A stretch of 64,000 bases of DNA from Dyella sp. C11 (GTDB taxonomy: Bacteria; Pseudomonadota; Gammaproteobacteria; Xanthomonadales; Rhodanobacteraceae). Positions 1 to 7,666 of the stretch are shown here, one piece after another. Below the pieces are notes generated by a model. That model saw nothing but the letters and a program-made list of their open reading frames with translations. It made no database searches and had not been told where the DNA came from. Positions within the stretch are counted from its first letter, which is position 1. The number at the start of each line of letters is the position of its first letter. The translations under genes were made by a program, and so were the position numbers. The stretch covers positions 62,001-126,000 of the forward strand of contig NZ_QAVX01000001.1 in assembly GCF_003121485.1 (NCBI RefSeq), in the 5' to 3' direction.

Positions 1-4
1 ACCT

Positions 5-577
5 ATGACGACCACGGCGCACATCAAGGCGGTGGTGATGGGCGGCTCAGCCGGCTCCATCGCGTCGCTCATCACCATCGTGAGGGAGCTGCCTGCGGCC
101 TTCGAACCCTCGGTATTCCTGACCGTGCACGTGCCGCCGAGCGAGAAGCGGAACGTATTGGTGGATGTGCTTCGCTCCCACTGCGACATCGCCATTGGCG
201 AAGCGGAAGACAAGCAACCCATCCAGCCCGGCACGCTTTATGTCGCGCCCTCGGATTATCACTTGCTGGTGGAAAGCAGCGGCGTGTTGTCGCTGTCGTC
301 GGACGAGCCGGTGCTGTTTTCGCGTCCCTCCATCGACGTCTTGTTTGAAAGCGCGGCCGATGCCTATGGCGAGGCGCTGGTGGGCATCGTGTTGTCGGGT
401 GCCAGTTCCGATGGCGCTCACGGCTCACGTGCGATCCAGGATGCAGGCGGCGCCGTGATGGTCGAAGACCCGCTGTCGGCCTACGCATCGGTGATGCCGC
501 TGGCGACATTGAACGCCTGCCCGGGAGCCCGCGTGGGATCGCCGGGGCAGATCGCAACCTACCTCAAGCACTTGTAG
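5..577 (+). CDS. Stand-alone CheB-type protein-glutamate methylesterase
   Basis: The 190-residue protein consists only of the CheB catalytic domain. A GGSAGS nucleophile loop near residue 13, a histidine in HVPP near residue 42 and an aspartate in the GASSDGAHG segment match the CheB Ser-His-Asp triad. The family removes methyl groups from chemoreceptor glutamates. There is no N-terminal receiver domain, so activity is not controlled by phosphorylation in the same chain. Such short CheB proteins often sit beside CheR and hybrid kinases; the gene 16 bp downstream is a hybrid kinase, while anything upstream lies outside the window. The ATG is only 4 bases from the window edge, so a longer form cannot be fully excluded. 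Confidence 0.88.
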   Translation: MTTTAHIKAVVMGGSAGSIASLITIVRELPAAFEPSVFLTVHVPPSEKRNVLVDVLRSHCDIAIGEAEDKQPIQPGTLYVAPSDYHLLVESSGVLSLSSDEPVLFSRPSIDVLFESAADAYGEALVGIVLSGASSDGAHGSRAIQDAGGAVMVEDPLSAYASVMPLATLNACPGARVGSPGQIATYLKHL

Positions 578-593
578 ACAAGCAGGCATCGAC

Positions 594-2159
594 ATGGAAC
601 CGGTTTACTTCCTCTTGGTGGATGACCTCGACGACAACCTCACGTCGCTGGAAGCATTGCTGCGACGCGAAGGGCTCGTGCTGCTCAAGGCACGCTCCGG
701 CGAAGAAGCGCTGGAGCTGATGCTGGTGCACGATATTGCACTGGGCCTGCTCGACGTGCAGATGCCGGGCATGGACGGCTTCGAGCTGGCCGAACTGATG
801 CGCGGCAACGAGCGTACGCGCCATGTGCCGATCATTTTTCTCACGGCGAGTGCATCGGACAACCATCGCAAGTTTCGTGGCTACGAAGCAGGAGCGGTCG
901 ACTTCATCCAGAAGCCGATTGAGTGGGACATCCTGCGCAGCAAGGCCAATGTGTTCTTCGAGCTGCATCGGCAACGCCAGCAGATTGCCGCGCAACGCGA
1001 CAAGCTGGAGGCACTCGCCGAAACGCTTACCCGTTCGGATCGCTACAAGGACCAGTTCCTGGCCATCCTTGCGCATGAGCTGCGCAATCCGCTGACGCCG
1101 CTGCGCATGGGGCTGGACGTGTTGAACGGCCAGCCATCAACCGATCGAGCGAAGCAGATCCATGACGTGATGAATCGCCAGCTGGTGCATCTGGTGCGAC
1201 TGGTCGACGACCTGCTCGATGTGTCGCGCATCAGTCAAGGAAAGATCGTGCTGAAGCGCGAGAAGGTGCACATGGCCGACATCGTTCAGTCGGCGGTGGA
1301 AGCCAGCCGTCCACTGATCGACAACGGCAAGCACGAGTTGAACATTCGCGTGGCGGAACAGCCGCTATGGGTGAACGGCGACAAGACGCGCCTCGCACAG
1401 GTGCTGGGCAACCTGCTCAACAACGCGGCGAAGTACACCCCGGCGGGCGGCGTGATTTCGCTGGATGCGCATCAGGAAGGGCAGGACGTCGTCATCTCCG
1501 TGGCCGACAACGGCATGGGCATTCCCCACGCCATGCAGTCGACCATCTTCGACATGTTCACGCAGGTAGGTGAGCATCTTGCGCGCGCGCAAGGTGGCCT
1601 GGGCATTGGCCTGGCGCTGGTCAAGCAACTGGTGTCGATGCACGAAGGCACGATCACGGTGAAAAGCGACGGTACCAACCAGGGCAGCACGTTTACCGCG
1701 CGGCTGCCCTTGCTTGCCGCGGAGCGCAAGGAAACCGGATTGGAGGAGCGCACGGCGGGTGGCCACACGGGCCCACGGCTCAAGGTGCTCGTGGTGGACG
1801 ACAACGTCGACGTGGCCGAAACCATTGGCTGGTTGCTCGGCGAAATGGGCCACGAATACCGCGTGGTTCACGACGGCAGCAAGGCACGCGATACCGCACG
1901 CGAGTTTGCGCCCGACGCGGTGTTGCTGGATATCGGCATGCCGACCATGGACGGCTATGCGGTGTGTCGCGCATTTCGGCAGGATGCCGACCTCAAGGAC
2001 CTCACCATCATCGCGCAGTCGGGTTGGGGGCAGGAGCACGACAAGGCGCAGACCGCACAGGCGGGGTTCGATCATCACCTGGTGAAGCCGATTGGCTACG
2101 GTGATCTTGAGCGCGTGCTGTCATCGGCGTTCAAGGCAGGACGCGTCGGCGTGGCGTAA
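594..2159 (+). CDS. Hybrid sensor kinase: receiver - HisKA - HATPase - receiver
   Basis: The 521-residue protein has no membrane segment, so it is probably cytoplasmic. Domains in order are a receiver (residues 5-120, phospho-acceptor D54 in LLDVQMPG), a HisKA domain with H161 in LAHELRNPL, a HATPase with NLLNNAAKY and GGLGIGLAL near 272-342, and a second receiver (396-515, D446 in LLDIGMP). Having the first receiver before the kinase suggests it is an input that gates activity. It starts 16 bp after the CheB gene and is probably co-transcribed with it, which suggests a chemosensory-like or general stress signalling role. The partner output protein is not visible. Confidence 0.92.
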   Translation: MEPVYFLLVDDLDDNLTSLEALLRREGLVLLKARSGEEALELMLVHDIALGLLDVQMPGMDGFELAELMRGNERTRHVPIIFLTASASDNHRKFRGYEAGAVDFIQKPIEWDILRSKANVFFELHRQRQQIAAQRDKLEALAETLTRSDRYKDQFLAILAHELRNPLTPLRMGLDVLNGQPSTDRAKQIHDVMNRQLVHLVRLVDDLLDVSRISQGKIVLKREKVHMADIVQSAVEASRPLIDNGKHELNIRVAEQPLWVNGDKTRLAQVLGNLLNNAAKYTPAGGVISLDAHQEGQDVVISVADNGMGIPHAMQSTIFDMFTQVGEHLARAQGGLGIGLALVKQLVSMHEGTITVKSDGTNQGSTFTARLPLLAAERKETGLEERTAGGHTGPRLKVLVVDDNVDVAETIGWLLGEMGHEYRVVHDGSKARDTAREFAPDAVLLDIGMPTMDGYAVCRAFRQDADLKDLTIIAQSGWGQEHDKAQTAQAGFDHHLVKPIGYGDLERVLSSAFKAGRVGVA

Positions 2160-2164
2160 TGCGC

Positions 2165-2201
2165 ATGCCGGCAGCGCGGACATCATCTGCGCTGCCGGCA
2201 T
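2165..2201. terminator. Hairpin between convergent genes
   Basis: A perfect 13-bp stem (2165-2177 pairing with 2189-2201) with an 11-nt loop lies between the stop of the hybrid kinase and the stop of the converging small gene. It is probably a bidirectional terminator, although there is no long T-run on either side. Confidence 0.6.
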
Positions 2202-2213
2202 CGTTCCACGCGT

Positions 2214-2366
2214 TTAGATGCGCCCCAGCAACAGCAGGATCAGCAGGATCAGCAGCACCAGGCCCAGGCCACCGCTGGGGTAATAGCCCCAGCCGCGGCT
2301 GTACGGCCACGAGGGCAGTGCACCGATGACGAGCACGAGCACGATGATCAGCAGGATGAGCGACAT
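2214..2366 (-). CDS. DUF3309-type small hydrophobic protein
   Basis: The 50-residue protein begins MSLILLIIVLVLVIGALPSW, followed by PYSRGWGYYPSGG, then a second hydrophobic stretch and a final GRI. The pattern of membrane segment, PxWPYSxxWGYxPSG linker and membrane segment is that of the DUF3309 family of tiny membrane proteins, which are common in proteobacteria and have no assigned function. The ATG at 2366 is preceded by a GAGGGAAT stretch that can serve as ribosome binding site. It converges on the hybrid kinase gene and shares the hairpin at 2165-2201. Confidence 0.85.
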   Translation of the reverse strand: MSLILLIIVLVLVIGALPSWPYSRGWGYYPSGGLGLVLLILLILLLLGRI

Positions 2367-2526
2367 GGCGATTCCCTCGTCTGGCTTCCGTAGTGGCGCG
2401 GGCCGGGCATCCGGTCCGAAGGCGATGTGTGTTTCGCCCTGAAGCCTGCGGAGCGAGGGATAACGGACGTGTCAAAAGTGCACACGCAAAACGTGTAGGA
2501 AGCTGCACCGTTTGGAGTGCGCTAAG

Positions 2527-2561
2527 CAACGACGCGGCGTATGGTGCGCGCCGCGTCGTTG
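2527..2561 (-). terminator. Hairpin after the membrane-protein gene
   Basis: A 13-bp perfect inverted repeat (2527-2539 with 2549-2561, 9-nt loop) lies about 45 bp downstream of the stop of the leftward gene at 2605-3093. It is terminator-like, without a strong T-run. Confidence 0.5.
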
Positions 2562-2604
2562 ATCACATGCCGGTTTGGCCGTCCATTTGACGGATGGCCG
2601 TGCA

Positions 2605-3093
2605 TCAGGCGATGGCACGCACCCGGAACGACCTGGTGGTGCGGATGGCCAGCACCACGAACACCACAAGCACGACCAGCTGCGATGCGCCGAACAGCTT
2701 TTTCTGCAGGTCAGGCGGCAACGCAGCCAGCGCCGGCACCTTGGCGAAGATCTGCGCCACCAGTACGAACATCAGGAAGTACTCGCTGATGACGATTCCC
2801 AGCGGAAACTGCGCGGTCCAGAATCCCGAGCGGCCGATGGAACGGCGCGCCGCGAGCGTCCACGCCAGCACTACCAGCGCGACGATGCCCACGCCGATGG
2901 CGGGCGTGAAACCGTGGAAGGGAAAGAAGAAGCCCGTGACGCTGGTGAGGATCGCGGTGACCAGAAAGGCGCTGAGGGCGCCCGACCGTACGCGTCCCAC
3001 CATCAGGTCGCGGATGGCCCAGAAGCCGACGACGATGGCGACAAGGCTGAGTAGTGTGTGGAAAGCGGTGAACCAGGCGAGAGGCGTGCTCAT
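2605..3093 (-). CDS. Four-helix integral membrane protein of unknown function
   Basis: The 162-residue protein begins MSTPLAWFTAFHTLLSLVAI and has four hydrophobic segments at about residues 8-28, 40-60, 66-85 and 105-155, the last long enough for two passes. I do not recognise a named family. The open frame continues far upstream across the LacI gene, but a GGAGCGC stretch lies just before the ATG at 3093 and the membrane topology begins there, so that start was chosen. It is divergent from the LacI regulator with 294 bp between them, which contains GC-rich inverted repeats but no clear promoter. Confidence 0.7.
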   Translation of the reverse strand: MSTPLAWFTAFHTLLSLVAIVVGFWAIRDLMVGRVRSGALSAFLVTAILTSVTGFFFPFHGFTPAIGVGIVALVVLAWTLAARRSIGRSGFWTAQFPLGIVISEYFLMFVLVAQIFAKVPALAALPPDLQKKLFGASQLVVLVVFVVLAIRTTRSFRVRAIA

Positions 3094-3387
3094 GAATGCG
3101 CTCCTTGGTGGTGTCGCAGGAACTAACGCAGCACGGCAGGCGATGGCATGTGGCATCGCGGCGCCGTGTCCGGTGGCAAAGCATTCGCTACAAGGTGACC
3201 CGGTCCCCCGACCGGATGGCTGGCCCCTGGACCAGCCTTGGCCACTATGCGCCCGGGATCGCGCCGCCCTCAACCCACGAAAGGGTAAAAGCCGAGCGGC
3301 GGCAGAAACGTGCCATCGCCGGTTCTTGTAAACGCAAGGGCGCCAAGGGCATATTGACCAGGCAGCAGGTCGTCGTTGGGAGAAGTC

Positions 3388-4401
3388 ATGCGGGTCCGCC
3401 TCGAAGATGTAGCACGTGCGACGGGTGTCTCGCCCAAAACGGTTTCCCGCGTCCTCAACGAAGAATCCTCGGTCAAGGAATCCACCCGCCAGAAGGTGCT
3501 GGCGGCCATGGAATCCATGAACTACCGCCCCAGTCCCGCGGCGCGCGGGCTGGCCGGCAGCCGGTCCTTCCTGGTGGCCATGCTGTACGACAACAACGAC
3601 AACCCCGCGTCGACCTATCTGGCTGAAGTGCAGGACGGCGTGCTCGACGCGTGCGATGCACATCGCTACAGCATGATGGCCTGTCCGCTGCGCATGCGCG
3701 GGCAGGACTTCATCCGGCGCGTGGATGCGCTGGTATTCGATCACCACATCGACGGCGTGATCATGACGCCGCCGCTCACCGACTACGCGCCGCTGCTCCA
3801 GCGCCTGAAGGAACACGGCGTACCGTATTCCAGCATTTCGCCCGTGCAACGGGACAGTTCCATCGGCGTGTGCATGGACGAACAGCAGGCGGCCAAGGCG
3901 CTGGTGATGCAGCTGGTGGAACTGGGGCATCGCCGCATTGCCCACATCCTGGGAATCGCCAATCACGGTGCAAGCCGCTGGCGCATGGCCGGCTACAAGG
4001 ACGCGCTGGCGGCGGCGGGCATTCCGTTCGATGCGCAGTATGTGGTGCAGGGCGAATTCTCGTTTGGTTCCGGCGTACTCGCCGCGCGCGAACTGTTTGC
4101 CTTGCCCGAACTGCCCACCGCGATCTTCGCGGCGAACGACGACATGGCCGCCGGTGTGATGTGGGCGGCCAACGAACGCGGATTGAAAGTACCGCGCGAT
4201 CTTTCCGTCTGCGGCTTCGATGACACGCCGCTGGCCACACAGCTGTGGCCGCCACTCACCACCGTGCGCCAGCCCAGTCGCGAGATGGGCAAGCTGGCCG
4301 CGTTGCAGCTCATGGAGCTGTTGCGCGGCCGCGGCCCGGGCTTGCTGGTGCAGGTGCCATACGCGTTGCAGATGCGCGAATCGACGGCGCGGGCGCCGTA
4401 G
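3388..4401 (+). CDS. LacI-family transcriptional regulator of the glucan locus
   Basis: The 337-residue protein opens with the LacI helix-turn-helix RLEDVARATGVSPKTVSRVL, followed by the hinge and a periplasmic-binding-protein fold ligand domain (about 60-335) that includes AIFAANDDMAAGV and SVCGFDDTPLA. The start at 3388 was chosen over an in-frame TTG 12 bases upstream because GGGAGA at 3378-3383 is correctly placed for it and it gives the usual short N-terminus. LacI members typically repress sugar genes until a sugar binds. Perfect palindromes of LacI type lie before the downstream TonB receptor gene and an imperfect one before the GH3 gene, so this protein is their most likely reader. 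That link is inferred. Confidence 0.93.
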   Translation: MRVRLEDVARATGVSPKTVSRVLNEESSVKESTRQKVLAAMESMNYRPSPAARGLAGSRSFLVAMLYDNNDNPASTYLAEVQDGVLDACDAHRYSMMACPLRMRGQDFIRRVDALVFDHHIDGVIMTPPLTDYAPLLQRLKEHGVPYSSISPVQRDSSIGVCMDEQQAAKALVMQLVELGHRRIAHILGIANHGASRWRMAGYKDALAAAGIPFDAQYVVQGEFSFGSGVLAARELFALPELPTAIFAANDDMAAGVMWAANERGLKVPRDLSVCGFDDTPLATQLWPPLTTVRQPSREMGKLAALQLMELLRGRGPGLLVQVPYALQMRESTARAP

Positions 4402-4505
4402 GTTTTTTCGGGGCGTTTTGTTTTCGGCCGGGGATTTGGCGCCGGCACCAAGCTTCATGACACGCCGCGCCGCAACGGTATCCGATGACCTCCGTTACCC
4501 CTCTC

Positions 4506-4590
4506 CGTCATTCCCGCGAAGGCGGGAATCCAGTGCCTTTCGCCCAACACCGAAGGCGCTAGATCCCCGCCTTCGCGGGGATGACGGTGA
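4506..4590. repeat. REP-like palindrome pair
   Basis: Two related units face each other: 4506-4535 (core TTCCCGCGAAGGCGGGAATC) and 4562-4590 (core GATCCCCGCCTTCGCGGGGATG). Each is itself a hairpin. A third relative lies at 49371-49403. The arrangement resembles the paired REP elements of gammaproteobacteria. It sits between the LacI gene and the GH3 gene and could end LacI transcription. Confidence 0.75.
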
Positions 4591-4713
4591 GGAAATGATT
4601 GGCCTTACGGGCCAATGGGCTAGCGAATAATTTTCATAAGTAACTAATTTTACGACAAAATATCCAGCGTCTCTCGTCCCCGCGAGTGCTTTCCCCCTCT
4701 GCTGCGACGCAAA

Positions 4714-4728
4714 TTGACAGCGCTGACA
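4714..4728. promoter_or_regulatory. Imperfect LacI-type operator before the GH3 gene
   Basis: TGACAGCGCTGACA (4715-4728) differs by one base from the perfect palindrome TGACAGCGCTGTCA found twice at 7554-7593. The first bases together form TTGACA at 4714-4719, a consensus -35 hexamer, although no good -10 follows at the right distance. It lies 55 bp before the GH3 ATG, just after an AT-rich stretch (about 4625-4665) that is the likeliest promoter zone. Confidence 0.65.
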
Positions 4729-4782
4729 TTTCTGTCAGTCTCCCCACCGACCGACTCCGAGGGGGAGCCGGCCCCCTGTCTG

Positions 4783-7314
4783 ATGGAGAGAGCCGTGCTG
4801 GCTTGCGTTCGTCGTTTGCGTGGTGTTCCCGCGGTTCTTGCCGTTGCCCTGGCCTGCGCATGTGCAGGCGTCGCGTTCGCCGACGATGCGTCGACCGTGC
4901 ACCCGGATGCGTGGCCGCGCGCTACCTGGCCGTTTCCGAAAGACGCAGCGCTCGAACAGCGCGTATCGGCGCTGATGGCGAAGATGACGGTGGAGGAAAA
5001 AGTCGGGCAGCTCGTGCAGGCGGACATCCTCAGCGTGACGCCTGACGACGTGCGCAAGTACCGTCTCGGCGGCATTCTCGCAGGCGGCAACTCCAAGCCC
5101 GGCGGCAAGGTCACGGCCACCGTGGATCAGTGGAAGGCCACATCCGAAGCGTTCTATCGCGCGGCGATGGATACGAGTGGCGGTCATCAGGCGATTCCGT
5201 TGCTGTTCGGCATCGACGCCGTGCACGGCCACAACAATGTCGTGGGTGCCACGCTGTTCCCGCAGAATTCGGCGCTCGGCAACGCGCATGATCCGGAACT
5301 GATTCGCGAGATCGGCGAAGCCACGGCCGCCGAAGTGCGCGCCACCGGCATCAACTGGAGTTTCGCGCCCACGCTTGCCGTGCCGCAGGACGTGCGCTGG
5401 GGTCGTTCCTACGAGGGCTATTCGCAGGACCCTGCCATCGTGGCGCAGTACGCCACCGCGATGGTAGAAGGCCTGCAGGGCAAGGTCGGCACGCCGCAGT
5501 TCCTCGATGGCTCGCATGTGCTCGCCTCCGCCAAGCATTTCGTGGGTGATGGTGGCACGAAGAACGGCAAGGACCAGGGCGATGCGCAGATCAGCGAAGC
5601 CACCTTGCGCGACATCCACGCAGCAGGCTATCCGCCGGCCATCGACGCGGGCGTGCAAACCATCATGGCGTCGTTCTCCAGCTGGAACGGCACCAAGATG
5701 TCGGGCAACAAGGCGTTGATCACCGACGTGCTCAAGCAGCGCATGGATTTCCAGGGCCTCGTCGTCGGCGACTGGAATTCGCACGGCCAGGTGCCCGGTT
5801 GCAGCAACGACGATTGCCCCGCGTCGTACAACGCTGGCCTGGACGTGCTGATGGCGCCCGACAGCTGGCGCGGCCTCTACGAACATACGCTCGCCGAAGT
5901 GAAGTCCGGCGTGATTCCGATGACGCGGCTCGACGATGCCGTGGCGCGCATCCTGCGCGTGAAGTTCCGCGCGGGCCTGTTCGAGAGTGGTGCGCCTTCC
6001 ACGCAATCCATCGTGCAGCACGCCAGCGAGGTGATCGGCAGCCCGGCGCATCGTGCCGTGGCGCGGCGCGCGGTGCGCGAATCGCTGGTGCTGCTGAAGA
6101 ACAACGGCGGCCTGCTTCCGCTCGATCCGCGCAAGCACATCCTGGTGGCGGGCGAGAGCGCCGACAATATTTCCCGCCAGAGCGGCGGCTGGACGCTCAA
6201 CTGGCAGGGCACGGGCCTGAAGAACGAAAACTTCCCCGGTGCGCAGTCCATCGGTGCAGGCATCGCGGAACAGGTGAAAGCGGCTGGCGGCAGCGCCGAG
6301 ATCGATGCGGACGGCCATTTCACGCAGAAGCCGGACGTCGCCGTGGTGGTGTTCGGCGAAGATCCGTATGCGGAATTCCAGGGCGATATTCCCAACCTGA
6401 TGTTCCGTCCCGGCGACGATCACGATCTGGAGTTGCTCCGTCACCTGCATGCGCAAGGCATTCCGGTGGTGGCGGTATTCCTGAGCGGTCGGGTGTTGTG
6501 GATGAATCGCGAGATCAACGCTGCCGATGCGTTCGTCGCTGCGTGGCTGCCGGGCAGCGAAGGCGGCGGTGTGGCCGACGTGCTGCTGCGCAAGCGCGAT
6601 GGCAGCATCGCCAACGACTTTCACGGCAAGCTTGCTTACGCGTGGCCGAGTTCGGCGGTGGAGGGGCAGGGCAAGCCGCAGTTCGCGCTGGGATACGGCC
6701 TGACCTACAGCGATCGCGTGTCGCTGCCGAAGCTGTCTGAAGTCTCGGGCATCAGTGGCGAGCAAGTACCGGTCGGCAATTATCTCGATCGCGGCAAGGC
6801 CGTGCACGGCTACACGTTCACGCTGGTCGATGCGCAGGGTGCGGCGATGGCAGGCGACGTGTCGCCGGCCACCACGCCCGACGGCAGCCTCCACATGGTG
6901 GCGCTCGACTACAAGGCGCAGGAAGACGCGCGACGTTTCACCTGGCAGTCGAACAAGGCGCAGCTGTCGATTCGCGCACGCACGCCGCTCGATCTTGATC
7001 GCGAAACCAACGGCGACGTGCTGCTGGTGACCACGCTGCGCGTCAATGCGCTGCCGACGCAGGATGTCTGGGTTGGCATGGGCTGCGGCGCGAACTGCCA
7101 GGGCCACGTCGCACTGGGCAAGGCCTTGTCGAAGGTCGCGCCGGGCCAGTGGACACGCATCGGCGTGTCGCTGAAATGCTTCCGCGCTGCCGGTGCGGAC
7201 ATGCATCACATCGAGCAGCCGTTCGCGTGGGGCGCGGGCAGTGGAACGGACATCGCGATTTCACGCGTTGCCTTGGGCACGGATGTCGATCAAGCGGTCG
7301 ATTGCCCTCATTGA
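4783..7314 (+). CDS. Secreted glycoside hydrolase family 3 beta-glucosidase (ExoP-like glucan exohydrolase)
   Basis: About 843 residues with a signal peptide (hydrophobic VPAVLAVALACACAGVAFA, then DD). The GH3 N-terminal barrel shows KVGQLVQ, GIDAVHGHNN and a GDWNSHG segment with likely nucleophile D330. The second domain shows GEDPYAEFQGD with likely acid/base E531. A C-terminal region of about 170 residues resembles the ExoP accessory domain. The family releases glucose from beta-1,3/1,4-glucans or cello-oligosaccharides in the periplasm. The start is uncertain: ATG at 4783 gives the signal peptide, but GTG at 4795 has a better-spaced GGAGAG ahead of it. An upstream in-frame ATG-less extension to 4714 overlaps the operator and was rejected. 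It is probably regulated with the TonB receptor downstream. Confidence 0.93.
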   Translation: MERAVLACVRRLRGVPAVLAVALACACAGVAFADDASTVHPDAWPRATWPFPKDAALEQRVSALMAKMTVEEKVGQLVQADILSVTPDDVRKYRLGGILAGGNSKPGGKVTATVDQWKATSEAFYRAAMDTSGGHQAIPLLFGIDAVHGHNNVVGATLFPQNSALGNAHDPELIREIGEATAAEVRATGINWSFAPTLAVPQDVRWGRSYEGYSQDPAIVAQYATAMVEGLQGKVGTPQFLDGSHVLASAKHFVGDGGTKNGKDQGDAQISEATLRDIHAAGYPPAIDAGVQTIMASFSSWNGTKMSGNKALITDVLKQRMDFQGLVVGDWNSHGQVPGCSNDDCPASYNAGLDVLMAPDSWRGLYEHTLAEVKSGVIPMTRLDDAVARILRVKFRAGLFESGAPSTQSIVQHASEVIGSPAHRAVARRAVRESLVLLKNNGGLLPLDPRKHILVAGESADNISRQSGGWTLNWQGTGLKNENFPGAQSIGAGIAEQVKAAGGSAEIDADGHFTQKPDVAVVVFGEDPYAEFQGDIPNLMFRPGDDHDLELLRHLHAQGIPVVAVFLSGRVLWMNREINAADAFVAAWLPGSEGGGVADVLLRKRDGSIANDFHGKLAYAWPSSAVEGQGKPQFALGYGLTYSDRVSLPKLSEVSGISGEQVPVGNYLDRGKAVHGYTFTLVDAQGAAMAGDVSPATTPDGSLHMVALDYKAQEDARRFTWQSNKAQLSIRARTPLDLDRETNGDVLLVTTLRVNALPTQDVWVGMGCGANCQGHVALGKALSKVAPGQWTRIGVSLKCFRAAGADMHHIEQPFAWGAGSGTDIAISRVALGTDVDQAVDCPH

Positions 7315-7553
7315 TGTCGGCATTCGAAAGCTTGTGCGGCAGGAAAACCCGGCATGGATGGCCGGCGATCAGCAAGGGTAGGTCAGTGGTAACGGGCAAT
7401 GGACGGCTGGAAGTCTGTTTGCTCTTGCATCAAAAACATCCGTGAAGGCGATCGTCACGGAGGCGCAAAGCAAGCTGCAGCAAGGGGTTCAAGGGGAGTT
7501 TTTACTTGCTGCCGCGCGTCAAGCTTCTGCCGGGCAACCGGTCTATGATCGCC

Positions 7554-7569
7554 ATGACAGCGCTGTCAT
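7554..7569. promoter_or_regulatory. LacI-type operator copy 1
   Basis: ATGACAGCGCTGTCAT is a perfect 16-bp palindrome with the central CG typical of LacI-family operators. A possible -10 hexamer TATGAT lies just upstream at 7544-7549, so a bound repressor would cover the transcription start of the TonB receptor gene. Confidence 0.85.
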
Positions 7570-7577
7570 ACAGACGA

Positions 7578-7593
7578 ATGACAGCGCTGTCAT
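7578..7593. promoter_or_regulatory. LacI-type operator copy 2
   Basis: A second identical 16-bp palindrome lies 24 bp centre-to-centre from copy 1, a little over two helical turns, so two dimers could bind on the same face. The rest of the 352-bp gap between the GH3 and receptor genes (7315-7666) holds no convincing gene. Confidence 0.85.
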
Positions 7594-7666
7594 CGGGGAG
7601 CGTCAGATTCAGTCACCGTCGAGGGCGGTGACATACAACAATCCGATTGAATTGAGGGGAAGCCAA

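Noticed and set aside
4735-7209. Very long open frame antisense to the GH3 gene
   Set aside because: Third-position GC bias leaves opposite frames open in such DNA. The product is His/Arg-rich with no domain, while the sense protein has full GH3 motifs.
7612-7632. Short inverted repeat GTCACCG...CGGTGAC before the TonB receptor as another operator
   Set aside because: It does not match the palindrome found twice upstream and could arise by chance.
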